Shown in pieces: positions 52,781 through 64,000 of a stretch of DNA of 64,000 nucleotides. The notes beneath the pieces are model-generated. The model saw only the letters and a list, made by a program, of their open reading frames with translations. It did not search any database and was not told the DNA's origin. Position numbers and translations under genes: made by a program. The stretch lies in the NCBI RefSeq assembly GCF_012571605.1, contig NZ_CP046220.1, positions 296,198 through 360,197 on the forward strand. The letters run 5' to 3'. Source of the stretch: Enterobacteriaceae endosymbiont of Macroplea appendiculata. GTDB taxonomy: Bacteria > Pseudomonadota > Gammaproteobacteria > Enterobacterales > Enterobacteriaceae. Each line of letters begins with the position of its first letter. The first letter of the stretch is position 1.

Positions 52781-53881
52781 ATGAATTCTCAAGTATTAGC
52801 ACGTAAATGGCGTCCACAAAATTTTGATGATGTTATTGGACAAGAACATGTAGTACAAGCAATGAAAAATAGCTTAGCTACAAAAAAAATACATCCATCA
52901 TGGATTTTATCTGGTAGTAGAGGTATTGGTAAAACTACTTTAGCAAGAATTTTTGCTATGGGTTTAAATTGTAAAAAAGGTGTTACAAATAAACCATGTA
53001 ATCAGTGTAATATTTGTTGTAATATTAAAAATAGTACGCTTTTAGATGTTATTGAATTAGATTCAGCTTTTAAAACTAAAGTTGAAGATATTAGAGATAT
53101 TTTAGATACAATTAATTATTTACCTGTACAAAGTAGGTATAAAATATATATATTTGATGAATTTCATATGTTATCTAAACATAGTTTCAATGCTTTATTA
53201 AAAATCATAGAAGAACCACCACAACATGTAAAATTTGTATTTGCCACTACTGAATTACATAAAATACCTATTACAATACAATCAAGATGCATACAATTCC
53301 ATTTAAAATTAATTGAAGATAATTTAATTATAAAGAAAATAAAACATATTCTTGATTTAGAACATATATGTTTTGATATAAACATACTACCTATAATAGC
53401 TCATACTGCAAAAGGCAGTATGAGAGATGCTTTAAGTTTAACAAATCAATTAATTGCTATGGGTGATTTATCTACTAAAAATTTACGTGCAATATTAGGT
53501 ATTATTGATAATAAGTATCTTTACTTATTATTAAACGCTTTAAAACATAAATCTAATAATGAAGTTTTTGATTTAATGGATCACATACGTGCTTTTTATG
53601 TTGATTGGGAAAATATTATTACAAAGATATTGTTATTGTTACATAATATTTTAAAAATCAAAATGTTACATATACAAGATAACAAAAATATTTTACATAA
53701 TTTAAATATAGATATGAAAGAAATATATTATCAAAAATTATTAGATATTTTTACAATAGCAGATATTATTTTTTTAAATAAAATTTTTATTAATGGTAAA
53801 ATTAACTTATATTTATATCCTACACCGCAAATTGGTTTTGAAAAAATTATACTAGAAGCTATTACTTATTTTCATAAGTAA
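52781..53881 (+). CDS. dnaX: DNA polymerase III gamma subunit, no tau extension
   Basis: Clamp-loader ATPase. Start chosen at 52781 because QVLARKWRP follows as in E. coli; an upstream ATG at 52754 would add nine unconserved residues. The product is 366 aa, against 643 (tau) and 431 (gamma) in E. coli. Walker A GSRGIGKTT is at residues 45-53, followed by the four-cysteine zinc module, DEFHML and the SRC sensor motif. Tau domains IV-V, which bind DnaB and the polymerase alpha subunit, are absent. recR and ybaB, which follow dnaX in E. coli, are lost. Confidence 0.95.
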   Translation: MNSQVLARKWRPQNFDDVIGQEHVVQAMKNSLATKKIHPSWILSGSRGIGKTTLARIFAMGLNCKKGVTNKPCNQCNICCNIKNSTLLDVIELDSAFKTKVEDIRDILDTINYLPVQSRYKIYIFDEFHMLSKHSFNALLKIIEEPPQHVKFVFATTELHKIPITIQSRCIQFHLKLIEDNLIIKKIKHILDLEHICFDINILPIIAHTAKGSMRDALSLTNQLIAMGDLSTKNLRAILGIIDNKYLYLLLNALKHKSNNEVFDLMDHIRAFYVDWENIITKILLLLHNILKIKMLHIQDNKNILHNLNIDMKEIYYQKLLDIFTIADIIFLNKIFINGKINLYLYPTPQIGFEKIILEAITYFHK

Positions 53882-53964
53882 TTGTGTAAAATATCATGTA
53901 TATTTAAAATGTTCTTTTTAAGATAGAAAAACATAATTTTAATTTATTGTATAGGATTAAAGTA

Positions 53965-55848
53965 ATGGAAAAACCAAAAACTAAACAATTTCAATCTGAA
54001 GTAAAACAATTATTACATTTAATGATACATTCTTTATATTCAAATAAAGAAATTTTTTTAAGAGAACTAATATCAAATGCTTCTGATGCAGCTGATAAAT
54101 TAAAATTTGCAGCATTATCAAATAATGATTTATACGAAAATAATTCTTTATTAAAAATACAAATTCAAATAGATAAAAAAGAAAAAACATTAACTATCCA
54201 TGATAATGGTATTGGTATGACGTATAATGAAGTTATTGAAAATTTAGGTACAATTGCCAAATCTGGAACTAAAGAATTCATTGAATCTATTAAAAACAAC
54301 CAAAATAATATAGATAAAAATACTCAATTAATAGGACAATTTGGTGTAGGATTTTATTCTGCGTTTATTGTTGCACATGAAGTTTTAGTAAAAACAAGAG
54401 CAGCAGGATTATCATATACTCAAGGAGTATTATGGCATTCCAAAGGCGAAGGAGAATATAATATTACTTATTGTACAAAAAAAACACGAGGAACTAGTAT
54501 TATATTAAAAATTCGTGATAATGCTAATGAATTTCTTGATACATGGCGTATTAAAAATATTATTAGCAAATATTCTAATCATATTGCTTTACCAATAGAA
54601 ATTGAAACTTTTGATAAAAAACTAAAGAAAAATATTTGGGAACAGATTAATATAGCCCAAGCTTTATGGTTACGTAATAAAAATGATATTAGTGATAATG
54701 AATATAAAGAATTTTATAAACAACTAACACATGATTCTGCTGATCCTTTATATTGGAGTCATAATCGAGTAGAAGGCAAACAAGAATATGTTAGTTTGTT
54801 GTATATTCCTTCTAATGTGCCGTGGGATATTAGAAACCGTGACTATAAAAGTGGATTGAAATTATATGTACAACGTGTATTTATCATGGAAGATGCTGAA
54901 CAACTATTGCCTAAATATTTAAGATTTATACGTGGTTTAGTGGATTCTAATGATTTACCATTAAATATTTCTAGAGAAATTTTACAGAATAATACTGTTA
55001 TTCGTAATATGAAAACAATGTTAACAAAAAAAGTTTTAAACATGTTATTAAAAATTACGGAGACACAAGATTTATATAATACTTTTTGGAATAAATTTGG
55101 TTTAGTTCTTAAAGAAGGACCTGCTGAAGATTTTAATAATAAAGATCTTATTAATAAATTATTACGTTTTGCATCTACATATAATAATAATAACCAACAA
55201 ACAGTTTCATTACAAAATTATGTAGATAGAATGATCTCAGGACAAAATAACATATATTTTTTAACAGCAGATAATTATAATACAGCAATTAGTAGTCCAC
55301 ATTTAGAATTTTTTATTCAAAAAAATATTGAAGTTCTACTATTAACAGATCATATTGATGAATGGATGTTAAGTTATATTACGGAATTTTCAGGTAAAAA
55401 ATTACAATCTATTAGTAAACAAGATGATACACTTAATGAGTTAATTAATAAAGATAATAAAACAGATACTGTAAAAATAGAAAAACAATTTAAACCTCTT
55501 TTAGAGAAAATACAGAAAATATTAGGTAATAAAATTAAAAAGGTATCTTTAACAAATAGATTACTTAATACACCAGCTATTGTGACTACTGATACAAATG
55601 AAATGAGTACACAAATGGCAAAATTATTTGCTGCTGCTGGACAGAAAACACCAGAAATTAAGTATAATTTTGAAATTAATCCACATCATGTTTTAATTAA
55701 AAAAAGTTTAAATATTACTGATGAAAATAATTTAACTAAATTTATTAATTTATTATTGGAAGAAGCTATTTTAGCAGAAAAAGGTACATTAGATAATCCT
55801 AATCAATTTATTAAAAATATAAATTATTTTTTATCTTTATCCATATAA
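53965..55848 (+). CDS. htpG: Chaperone protein HtpG (Hsp90)
   Basis: Cytoplasmic Hsp90, 627 aa from ATG 53965 (E. coli 624). An upstream in-frame TTG at 53947 is rejected; AGGA is 8 bases before the ATG. The GHKL ATPase domain shows [28 protein letters not shown] and GQFGVGFYS; the middle domain carries the catalytic arginine in NISREILQ. The C-terminal dimerisation domain is complete. It follows dnaX, as in E. coli minus ybaB and recR. adk is absent downstream. Confidence 0.97.
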   Translation: MEKPKTKQFQSEVKQLLHLMIHSLYSNKEIFLRELISNASDAADKLKFAALSNNDLYENNSLLKIQIQIDKKEKTLTIHDNGIGMTYNEVIENLGTIAKSGTKEFIESIKNNQNNIDKNTQLIGQFGVGFYSAFIVAHEVLVKTRAAGLSYTQGVLWHSKGEGEYNITYCTKKTRGTSIILKIRDNANEFLDTWRIKNIISKYSNHIALPIEIETFDKKLKKNIWEQINIAQALWLRNKNDISDNEYKEFYKQLTHDSADPLYWSHNRVEGKQEYVSLLYIPSNVPWDIRNRDYKSGLKLYVQRVFIMEDAEQLLPKYLRFIRGLVDSNDLPLNISREILQNNTVIRNMKTMLTKKVLNMLLKITETQDLYNTFWNKFGLVLKEGPAEDFNNKDLINKLLRFASTYNNNNQQTVSLQNYVDRMISGQNNIYFLTADNYNTAISSPHLEFFIQKNIEVLLLTDHIDEWMLSYITEFSGKKLQSISKQDDTLNELINKDNKTDTVKIEKQFKPLLEKIQKILGNKIKKVSLTNRLLNTPAIVTTDTNEMSTQMAKLFAAAGQKTPEIKYNFEINPHHVLIKKSLNITDENNLTKFINLLLEEAILAEKGTLDNPNQFIKNINYFLSLSI

Positions 55849-56130
55849 TATATTATATTATAATATAATATAATATTTCTTTGATAAGATAATATAATTA
55901 TTATCTTATCTTAGAATTATAAGAAAAATAGCTTTATAACATAAAATGTTATGTATTAATAGTAATAATGACTATTGTTAAAAATATTGTTATAGCTATT
56001 TAGCGTTAAATATATTTAAACATGATATTAAAAATATTTAATGATATATAGTTTTTTTATTTTTAATAATATAAAAATTTATAAATCACAAATAGATATT
56101 TAAATTAACTTATTAAATAATAGAGATAAA
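55849..56130. other. htpG-aroK spacer with structured segment
   Basis: Two structural signals are seen. A perfect 11-bp inverted repeat (55883-55893 and 55900-55910) may terminate htpG. A 76-base segment, 55926-56001, has an outer stem (AAATAGC with GCTATTT) enclosing two hairpins: ATAACAT/ATGTTAT (55936-55952) and AATAGT/ACTATT (55958-55976, 7-base loop). It lacks the conserved T-loop of a tRNA. Function unknown. Confidence 0.5.
55883..55910. terminator. Hairpin after htpG
   Basis: Perfect arms GATAAGATAAT and ATTATCTTATC around a 6-base loop, 35 bases after the htpG stop; extended AT pairing is possible. It lacks a clear T tract, so confidence is moderate. Confidence 0.5.
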
Positions 56131-56661
56131 ATGGCAGAAAAAAGAAATATATTTTTAATAGGACCTATGGGTGCTGGGAAAAGTACTATTGGACGGCAAT
56201 TAGCTCATTTATTAAATATGGATTTTTTCGATTCTGATCAAGAAATTGAACGTCGTACTGGTGCTGATATTAGTTGGGTTTTTGATGTTGAAGGAGAAGA
56301 AGGTTTTAGACAAAGAGAAAAAAAAATTATTAATGAAGTTACTCACAAACAAGGTATTATTTTAGCAACTGGTGGAGGTTCAATTTTATTAGAAGAAACA
56401 AGAAAAATATTATCTTCTAGAGGTATTGTAATATATTTAACCACAACTATAGAACAACAATTAAACAGAACAAAAAGAGATAAAAAACGTCCTTTATTAC
56501 ATAAACAAAAAAATCTAATATCACAAAAAAAATTTTTTCAAACTTTAGCTAAAGATAGAAATCATTTATATGCTAGTATAGCAGATATTACCATTGCAAC
56601 AGATGAACATAGTGCTAAGATAGTTGCAAATCAATTAGTACATTTATTAGATAATATTTAA
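56131..56661 (+). CDS. aroK: Shikimate kinase I
   Basis: Phosphorylates shikimate for AroA. The 176 aa protein (E. coli 173) is unusually well conserved. It begins [19 protein letters not shown] with the Walker A at residues 11-19, DSDQEIE for shikimate binding, and ATGGGS. The LID region with KRPLL is present. It heads aroK-aroB-rpe-trpS. Confidence 0.98.
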   Translation: MAEKRNIFLIGPMGAGKSTIGRQLAHLLNMDFFDSDQEIERRTGADISWVFDVEGEEGFRQREKKIINEVTHKQGIILATGGGSILLEETRKILSSRGIVIYLTTTIEQQLNRTKRDKKRPLLHKQKNLISQKKFFQTLAKDRNHLYASIADITIATDEHSAKIVANQLVHLLDNI

Positions 56662-56692
56662 ATATATTATAAATATTTTAAGGATTACAAAT

Positions 56693-57781
56693 ATGTATTC
56701 TTTAATGGTATCAACACAAAAACAACAATATCCTGTACACATAGGTTTTAATTTATTTAATAAACAAGAATCATTTAATTTTTTAACAAAAAATTGTCAA
56801 ATAGTAATTATAACTAATGATACTATTTTTAATTTATATTTTATAAAATTCACTAAACAACTGAATTTAATGAATATAAAAACTAATTATGTTCTTATAC
56901 CAGAAGGAGAACAATACAAAACATTACAAACTCTAAATATAATTTTTACATATTTATTAAAAAATCATTATAATAGAGATGTTATATTAATTGGTTTAGG
57001 TGGAGGTGTTATTGGCGATATTACTGGTTTAGCTGCTGCTTTATATCAAAGAGGCATAAAATTTATACAAGTACCTACTACTCTATTAGCACAGGTAGAT
57101 GCTGCTATTGGAGGAAAAACAGCAGTAAACCATATTTTAGGAAAAAATATGATCGGCAGTTTTTACTCACCTATAGCAGTAATTAGTAATTTAGATTGTT
57201 TATACAGTTTATCTAAAAGAGAATTTATTTCTGGAATGTCTGAAGTAATAAAATATGGTATTATTTTAGATAAATTTTTTTTTAATTGGTTAGAAAAAAA
57301 TGTAAATAAAATATTAAATTTATGTCCTAAAGAAATTAATTATTGTATAAAAAAATGTTGTTCATTAAAAACTAAAGTAGTGATAAAAGATGAATATGAA
57401 CATAATCATAGATCATTATTAAATTTAGGACATACTTTTGGACATGCTATAGAAGCAAAAATGAATTATACATGGTTACATGGTGAAGCTGTTTCAGTAG
57501 GTATAATTATTGCAACCTTAATTGCAGAAGAATTAAAAATATTACAACATCAAGATACTATTAGAATTATTAATATATTCCAAAAATATTCATTACCTAT
57601 ACACAGTCCGTCAAATATGAATGCAGAACAGTATTTAGAATATATTTATAGAGATAAAAAAATATTAAAAAATAATATACGCATTATTATTCCAGTAGAA
57701 ATAGGAAAAGCTATTATTTATAATATAACTGAAAATATGATTCTGAATGCTATACAAAAAATACAAAATATAAATTTATAA
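56693..57781 (+). CDS. aroB: 3-dehydroquinate synthase
   Basis: NAD- and zinc-dependent cyclase that converts DAHP to 3-dehydroquinate. The 362 aa protein (E. coli 362) has the NAD loop GGGVIGDITG near residue 104, GGKTAVNH..GKNMIGSF, and the metal ligands in LNLGHTFGHAIE and WLHGEAV. An AAGGA precedes the ATG. It follows aroK by 31 bases; damX and dam, next in E. coli, are absent. Confidence 0.98.
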   Translation: MYSLMVSTQKQQYPVHIGFNLFNKQESFNFLTKNCQIVIITNDTIFNLYFIKFTKQLNLMNIKTNYVLIPEGEQYKTLQTLNIIFTYLLKNHYNRDVILIGLGGGVIGDITGLAAALYQRGIKFIQVPTTLLAQVDAAIGGKTAVNHILGKNMIGSFYSPIAVISNLDCLYSLSKREFISGMSEVIKYGIILDKFFFNWLEKNVNKILNLCPKEINYCIKKCCSLKTKVVIKDEYEHNHRSLLNLGHTFGHAIEAKMNYTWLHGEAVSVGIIIATLIAEELKILQHQDTIRIINIFQKYSLPIHSPSNMNAEQYLEYIYRDKKILKNNIRIIIPVEIGKAIIYNITENMILNAIQKIQNINL

Positions 57782-57823
57782 TCATAAACACAAAAAAAAT
57801 TAATTGTAATAGACTAAACTTAT

Positions 57824-58495
57824 ATGACTAAATGTTTAATAGCCGCGTCAATTCTATCTGCTAATTTTGCTTGTTTGGGCCAAGAAATAAATGATGTTAT
57901 TCACGCAGGAGCTGACATTATACATTTTGATGTTATGGATAACCATTATGTTCCTAATATTACTATAGGGCCAACAGTTTTAAAAGCAATACGAGATTAT
58001 GGCATTAATTCTATTATTGATGTACATTTAATGACAAAACCAGTGGATAATCTTATTATTCCTTTTGCTCAAGCAGGAGCAGATTATATTACCTTCCATC
58101 CTGAAAATACATATCATGTAGATCGTAGTATTAATTTAATTAAACAATGTGGTTGTAAAGTAGGTTTAGCTTTAACTCCGACAACACCTTTAAGTTATTT
58201 AGATTATGTATTAGAAAAAATAGATATTATTTTAATTATGGCCGTAAATCCTGGTTATGCTGGACAAACATTTTTACCTGTTATTTATAATAAAATACAA
58301 AATATTAACAATATAGTAAAAAAACAGACAAATAAAATTTTATTGAGTGTTGATGGTGGTATTAATATCAATAATATTTCTAAAATAGTAATTTGTGGTG
58401 CTAATATATTAGTTATTGGATCATTTATTTTTAATAATACTATGCCTTACATACAAACTATTAAATATATTAAAAAAAAGATATTTATTAAATAA
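57824..58495 (+). CDS. rpe: Ribulose-phosphate 3-epimerase
   Basis: Pentose-phosphate enzyme interconverting ribulose-5-P and xylulose-5-P. The 223 aa TIM barrel (E. coli 225) shows ASILSANFACLG, HFDVMDNHYVPN, DVHLM and VNPGYAGQ. In E. coli it follows dam in the same aroK operon; the next gene gph is lost. It may support erythrose-4-phosphate supply for the shikimate route. Confidence 0.97.
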   Translation: MTKCLIAASILSANFACLGQEINDVIHAGADIIHFDVMDNHYVPNITIGPTVLKAIRDYGINSIIDVHLMTKPVDNLIIPFAQAGADYITFHPENTYHVDRSINLIKQCGCKVGLALTPTTPLSYLDYVLEKIDIILIMAVNPGYAGQTFLPVIYNKIQNINNIVKKQTNKILLSVDGGININNISKIVICGANILVIGSFIFNNTMPYIQTIKYIKKKIFIK

Positions 58496-58515
58496 TTTTT
58501 TATGAGAAAAATTTT

Positions 58516-59511
58516 ATGTTACACAAACTAACAGTATTTAGTGGTATACAACCAACTGGAATTTTAACTATTGGTAATTATATAGGTGCTTTAAGTCAGT
58601 GGGAAATATTACAAAAAAAATATTTGTGTATATACTGTATAGCTGATTTACATTCTCTAACAGTGATCAAAAATATTCATAATGTAAACAAAAATATTTT
58701 AGATACATTATCTATATTATTAGCGTGTGGAATCAATCCCGAAAAAAGTATTATTTTTGCACAATCACATGTACCACAACATACACAATTACATTGGATT
58801 CTAAATTGTTTTACTAAGTTTGGTGAATTAAATAGAATGACACAATTTAAAGAAAAATATCATTGTAATAATACTAATGCTGTTGCTTTATTTAACTATC
58901 CAATTTTAATGGCTGCAGATATTTTATTATATGGTGCACATAAAGTACCTGTTGGTAAAGATCAAATACAACATTTAGAATTAACTCGTACCCTTGCAAA
59001 AAGATTTAATAATATTTATGGTAATGTATTTATTACACCAGAAATAATACTTAATCAACATGGTAGTTGTATTATGTCTTTATCTAATCCTACAAAAAAG
59101 ATGTCTAAAACAGATATAAATACAAACAATATTATTAGTTTATTAGATAATACTACAAGTATTATATATAAAATTAAGCATGCAATCACAGATTCAGATA
59201 AACCGCCAGTAATTAAATACGACCTAATAAATAAACCAGGAATCTCAAATTTATTAAATATATTAAGTCATATTACTAATACATCAATATCAAAACTAGA
59301 AAAAAAATTCTATGGACAAACATATTACTTTTTTAAAGAATATATTATTGAACATTTAAATTATTTTTTAAACAAACTACGTGAAAAGTATTATTTTTAC
59401 CGACAAGATGAAAATTATTTAAATAATATTTTAAAATATGGTTCAGAAAAAGCAAATGAAAAAGCTTTAGTTATATTAAATAAAATTTACCATAAATTAG
59501 GTTTAAAATAA
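58516..59511 (+). CDS. trpS: Tryptophanyl-tRNA synthetase
   Basis: Class Ic synthetase, 331 aa (E. coli 334). SGIQPTGILTIGNYIGA contains the TIGN form of the HIGH motif and KKMSKTD the KMSKS loop. It is the last gene of the compressed aroK operon, 20 bases after rpe, and ends 14 bases before the convergent crp stop. Confidence 0.97.
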   Translation: MLHKLTVFSGIQPTGILTIGNYIGALSQWEILQKKYLCIYCIADLHSLTVIKNIHNVNKNILDTLSILLACGINPEKSIIFAQSHVPQHTQLHWILNCFTKFGELNRMTQFKEKYHCNNTNAVALFNYPILMAADILLYGAHKVPVGKDQIQHLELTRTLAKRFNNIYGNVFITPEIILNQHGSCIMSLSNPTKKMSKTDINTNNIISLLDNTTSIIYKIKHAITDSDKPPVIKYDLINKPGISNLLNILSHITNTSISKLEKKFYGQTYYFFKEYIIEHLNYFLNKLREKYYFYRQDENYLNNILKYGSEKANEKALVILNKIYHKLGLK

Positions 59512-59525
59512 TAAATTATTTACAA

Positions 59526-60167
59526 CTAACGTGCGCCATACACAATAATTGTTTTACCATGTGCTGAAATAGTATTTTGTTGTTCTAAAATTTTTAATTT
59601 TCTGCCAACAGTTTCTCGTGAACATCCAACAATTTTACCAATTTCTTGTCTAGTAATCCTAATTTGCATTCCATCTGGATGTGTAATAGCTACTGGAGAT
59701 TTTGCTAAATGCCATAAAGCGATTGTAATTCTATTAATTACATCTAAAAAAACTAAATTACCAAATTTAGTAGATATATAATCTAATTTATCTGCAATTT
59801 GTAAAGCAATATTAATAATAATATCATTATTAATATTAATAATATGGAAAAATTTTTTATATGATATCGATGCAATGACACATTCTGTTTTTAATTGGAT
59901 CGTAGTAGTGCTATATTGATATTTTTTATTAAAAATTCCTAATGTTCCAATAAAATTTCCTGTATATAAATAATATAATATTATTTCTTTATTAGTGATA
60001 CTATTTTTTAATAAAACTATAACATTACCTTTAATAATATAAAATAAATGTTTAATAATTTGTCCTTGATGTATTAAAATTTTTTTAGCAGAATATTTGT
60101 TAATTTTACAAAAAGATAAAAACCATTTTAATGTAGAATTATCTTTTTGTGTTTGTAACACTATCAT
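59526..60167 (-). CDS. crp: CRP-family transcription factor with degraded cAMP pocket
   Basis: Orthologue of E. coli cAMP receptor protein (213 aa against 210). The C-terminal helix-turn-helix is nearly unchanged (ITRQEIGKIVGCSRETVGRK, then LKILE), as is the AR1 loop THPDGMQI and the end ISAHGKTIIVYG. In the N-terminal domain the cAMP contacts are altered: E72 becomes Thr75, the R82 region holds no arginine (none between residues 75 and 130), and T127 becomes Ile131; S128 is kept. H19 and H21 of AR2 are Lys and Asn. It probably binds CRP-like sites, but cAMP control is doubtful. Confidence 0.93.
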   Translation of the reverse strand: MIVLQTQKDNSTLKWFLSFCKINKYSAKKILIHQGQIIKHLFYIIKGNVIVLLKNSITNKEIILYYLYTGNFIGTLGIFNKKYQYSTTTIQLKTECVIASISYKKFFHIININNDIIINIALQIADKLDYISTKFGNLVFLDVINRITIALWHLAKSPVAITHPDGMQIRITRQEIGKIVGCSRETVGRKLKILEQQNTISAHGKTIIVYGAR

Positions 60168-60260
60168 TTTTACATCCTTTGCCTAAACAATTATTTTAAA
60201 TATATTAATTAACAAAAAAATAACTTAATTTACTATATAAGTACATATGTATTAAATATA

Positions 60261-60336
60261 TGCTGATACCCAGATTTGAACTGGGGACCTCGCTCATACC
60301 AAGAGCGTGCTCTAAAACCTTCTGAGCTATACCAGC
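60261..60336 (-). tRNA. thrT: tRNA-Thr (anticodon GGU)
   Basis: Cloverleaf with anticodon stem CGCTC/GAGCG and loop TTGGTAT, T-loop AGTTCAAATCT and 3' discriminator A; very close to E. coli thrT. CCA is not encoded. Last of thrU-tyrU-glyT-thrT. Confidence 0.95.
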
Positions 60337-60368
60337 TAATATATTGAGAATGAATGATATATGTTTTT

Positions 60369-60443
60369 TGGAGCAGACAACGGGGATCGAACCCGTATTT
60401 TTAGCTTGGAAGGCTAAAGTAATACCCATTATACCATGTCTGC
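60369..60443 (-). tRNA. glyT: tRNA-Gly (anticodon UCC)
   Basis: Acceptor GCAGACA/TGTCTGC, anticodon loop CTTCCAA with TCC, T-loop GGTTCGATCCC, discriminator U and an encoded CCA (60369-60371). Matches E. coli glyT. Confidence 0.97.
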
Positions 60444-60485
60444 AATTTAATAATTAATAATAAATATATAATGTATTATATATGG

Positions 60486-60570
60486 TGGTGGTGGGAGTAG
60501 GATTCGAACCTACGAAGTTAAAAACGACAGATTTACAGTCTGCTCCCGTTAACCACTTGGGTATCCCACC
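60486..60570 (-). tRNA. tyrU: tRNA-Tyr (anticodon GUA)
   Basis: Class II tRNA; anticodon stem-loop CAGACTGTAAATCTG with GTA, long variable arm, T-loop GGTTCGAATCC, encoded CCA at 60486-60488 followed by a second CCA. Matches E. coli tyrU in length (85 nt). Confidence 0.97.
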
Positions 60571-60594
60571 AAAAATATATAATTATGTTTACCA

Positions 60595-60667
<73 letters not shown>

Positions 60668-60747
60668 ATAAAATACATGTTATTTAAAAAAAAGTTTTTA
60701 AAGATAACATAAACTTTATTTTATAAATAACTATATTATCATACTAT

Positions 60748-60868
60748 ATCCCTAGTATTTACTTACTCTAACATAGGGAAACCCTACACTACCATCAGCA
60801 CAACAACGTTTCACTTCTGAGTTCGGAATGGATTCAGGTGGTACCATTGCGTTATATATACTAGGGAT
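60748..60868 (-). rRNA. rrf: 5S ribosomal RNA
   Basis: The internal block TTCCGAACTCAGAAGTGAAAC and the GATGGTAGTGTAGGG strand are diagnostic. Closing stem TATCCCTAGTAT / ATACTAGGGATA bounds the gene; exact ends are approximate. Downstream of 23S in the usual order. Confidence 0.95.
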
Positions 60869-60955
60869 AAAATAAAAACAAAATTAAATTATGATATTGT
60901 CTAATTTGTTAATAATAATCATTTTATTATTTATTAAAAACGATTCTGGTGTTGT

Positions 60956-63891
<2,936 letters not shown>

Positions 63892-64000
63892 TTACAACCC
63901 ACAATCGTCTTGTAATAATGAAATGTTATAAAAAAGATATTTTATAACAAATTAACACTTTAATATTACAATAATTTAATTTTAATTTTTAAAGAACATA
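63892..64000 (-). other. 16S-23S internal transcribed spacer, partial
   Basis: AT-rich spacer upstream of 23S, cut by the window edge. No spacer tRNA is seen in these 109 bases. It contains GTTATAAAA..TTTTATAAC-like arms near 63924-63950 that may form part of precursor folding. Confidence 0.5.

Noticed and set aside
55926-56001. Functional tRNA gene
   Set aside because: The acceptor-like stem and a 7-base loop fit, but there is no T-arm GTTC motif, D-loop bases or plausible anticodon; kept only as an unassigned structure.
60668-60747. Strong terminator between 5S and thrU
   Set aside because: ATGTTAT/ATAACAT arms exist around a T-rich loop, but the fold is weak and co-transcription of the tRNAs with the rRNA operon is equally likely.

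Overview
This window is a very AT-rich, gene-dense bacterial chromosome segment. Nearly every gene is an orthologue of an Escherichia coli gene, and many local gene orders match the E. coli chromosome after deletions. Extreme AT content, A/T homopolymers, short spacers, missing genes inside otherwise conserved operons, trimmed protein ends and the absence of any phage, transposon, CRISPR or integron all point to an obligate, vertically inherited insect endosymbiont of the Enterobacterales (the Buchnera / Wigglesworthia / Blochmannia lifestyle). I do not assign a genus.

Layout. (1) 261-11337, minus strand: aroA, serC, mrdB, mrdA, holA, leuS, ybeY, miaB, then tRNA-Gln, tRNA-Leu and tRNA-Met (the metT-leuW-glnU cluster). 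(2) 11757-16480: glnS on plus, fldA and ybfF on minus, pgi on plus. (3) 16610-30117, minus: deaD, pnp, rpsO, truB, rbfA, infB, nusA, tRNA-fMet, tRNA-Leu, secG, a 628-base gap where glmM and folP would be expected, ftsH, rlmE. (4) dut on plus, then 30775-49239 on minus: rpoC, rpoB, rplL, rplJ, rplA, rplK, nusG, secE, a single tuf, fusA, rpsG, rpsL, tusB, tusC, tusD, fkpA. The str and rif ribosomal/RNA polymerase operons are joined here through one tuf gene. (5) asd and a frameshifted ung on minus; then on plus rpsF-rpsR-rplI, 4.5S RNA, dnaX, htpG, aroK, aroB, rpe, trpS; crp on minus. (6) 60261-63891, minus: tRNA-Thr(GGU), tRNA-Gly, tRNA-Tyr, tRNA-Thr(UGU), 5S and 23S rRNA. The 16S gene would lie beyond the right edge.

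Function. Most genes serve transcription, translation, tRNA maturation and protein quality control. The metabolic genes that remain are telling: AroA, AroB and AroK for chorismate, SerC for serine and pyridoxal phosphate, Asd for the aspartate-family/diaminopimelate route, Rpe and Pgi for sugar phosphates. MrdA and MrdB imply that some lateral-wall peptidoglycan synthesis persists.

I found no clearly new multi-gene system. The signals most worth checking are protein or locus anomalies: a CRP that has lost its cAMP-binding arginine and glutamate but kept its DNA-recognition helix; a ung gene broken by one base in a 10-A run; a LeuRS whose editing pocket is erased; an FkpA with a long disordered insert and a His/Lys-rich tail; the tuf-mediated operon fusion; and a few unexplained hairpins.
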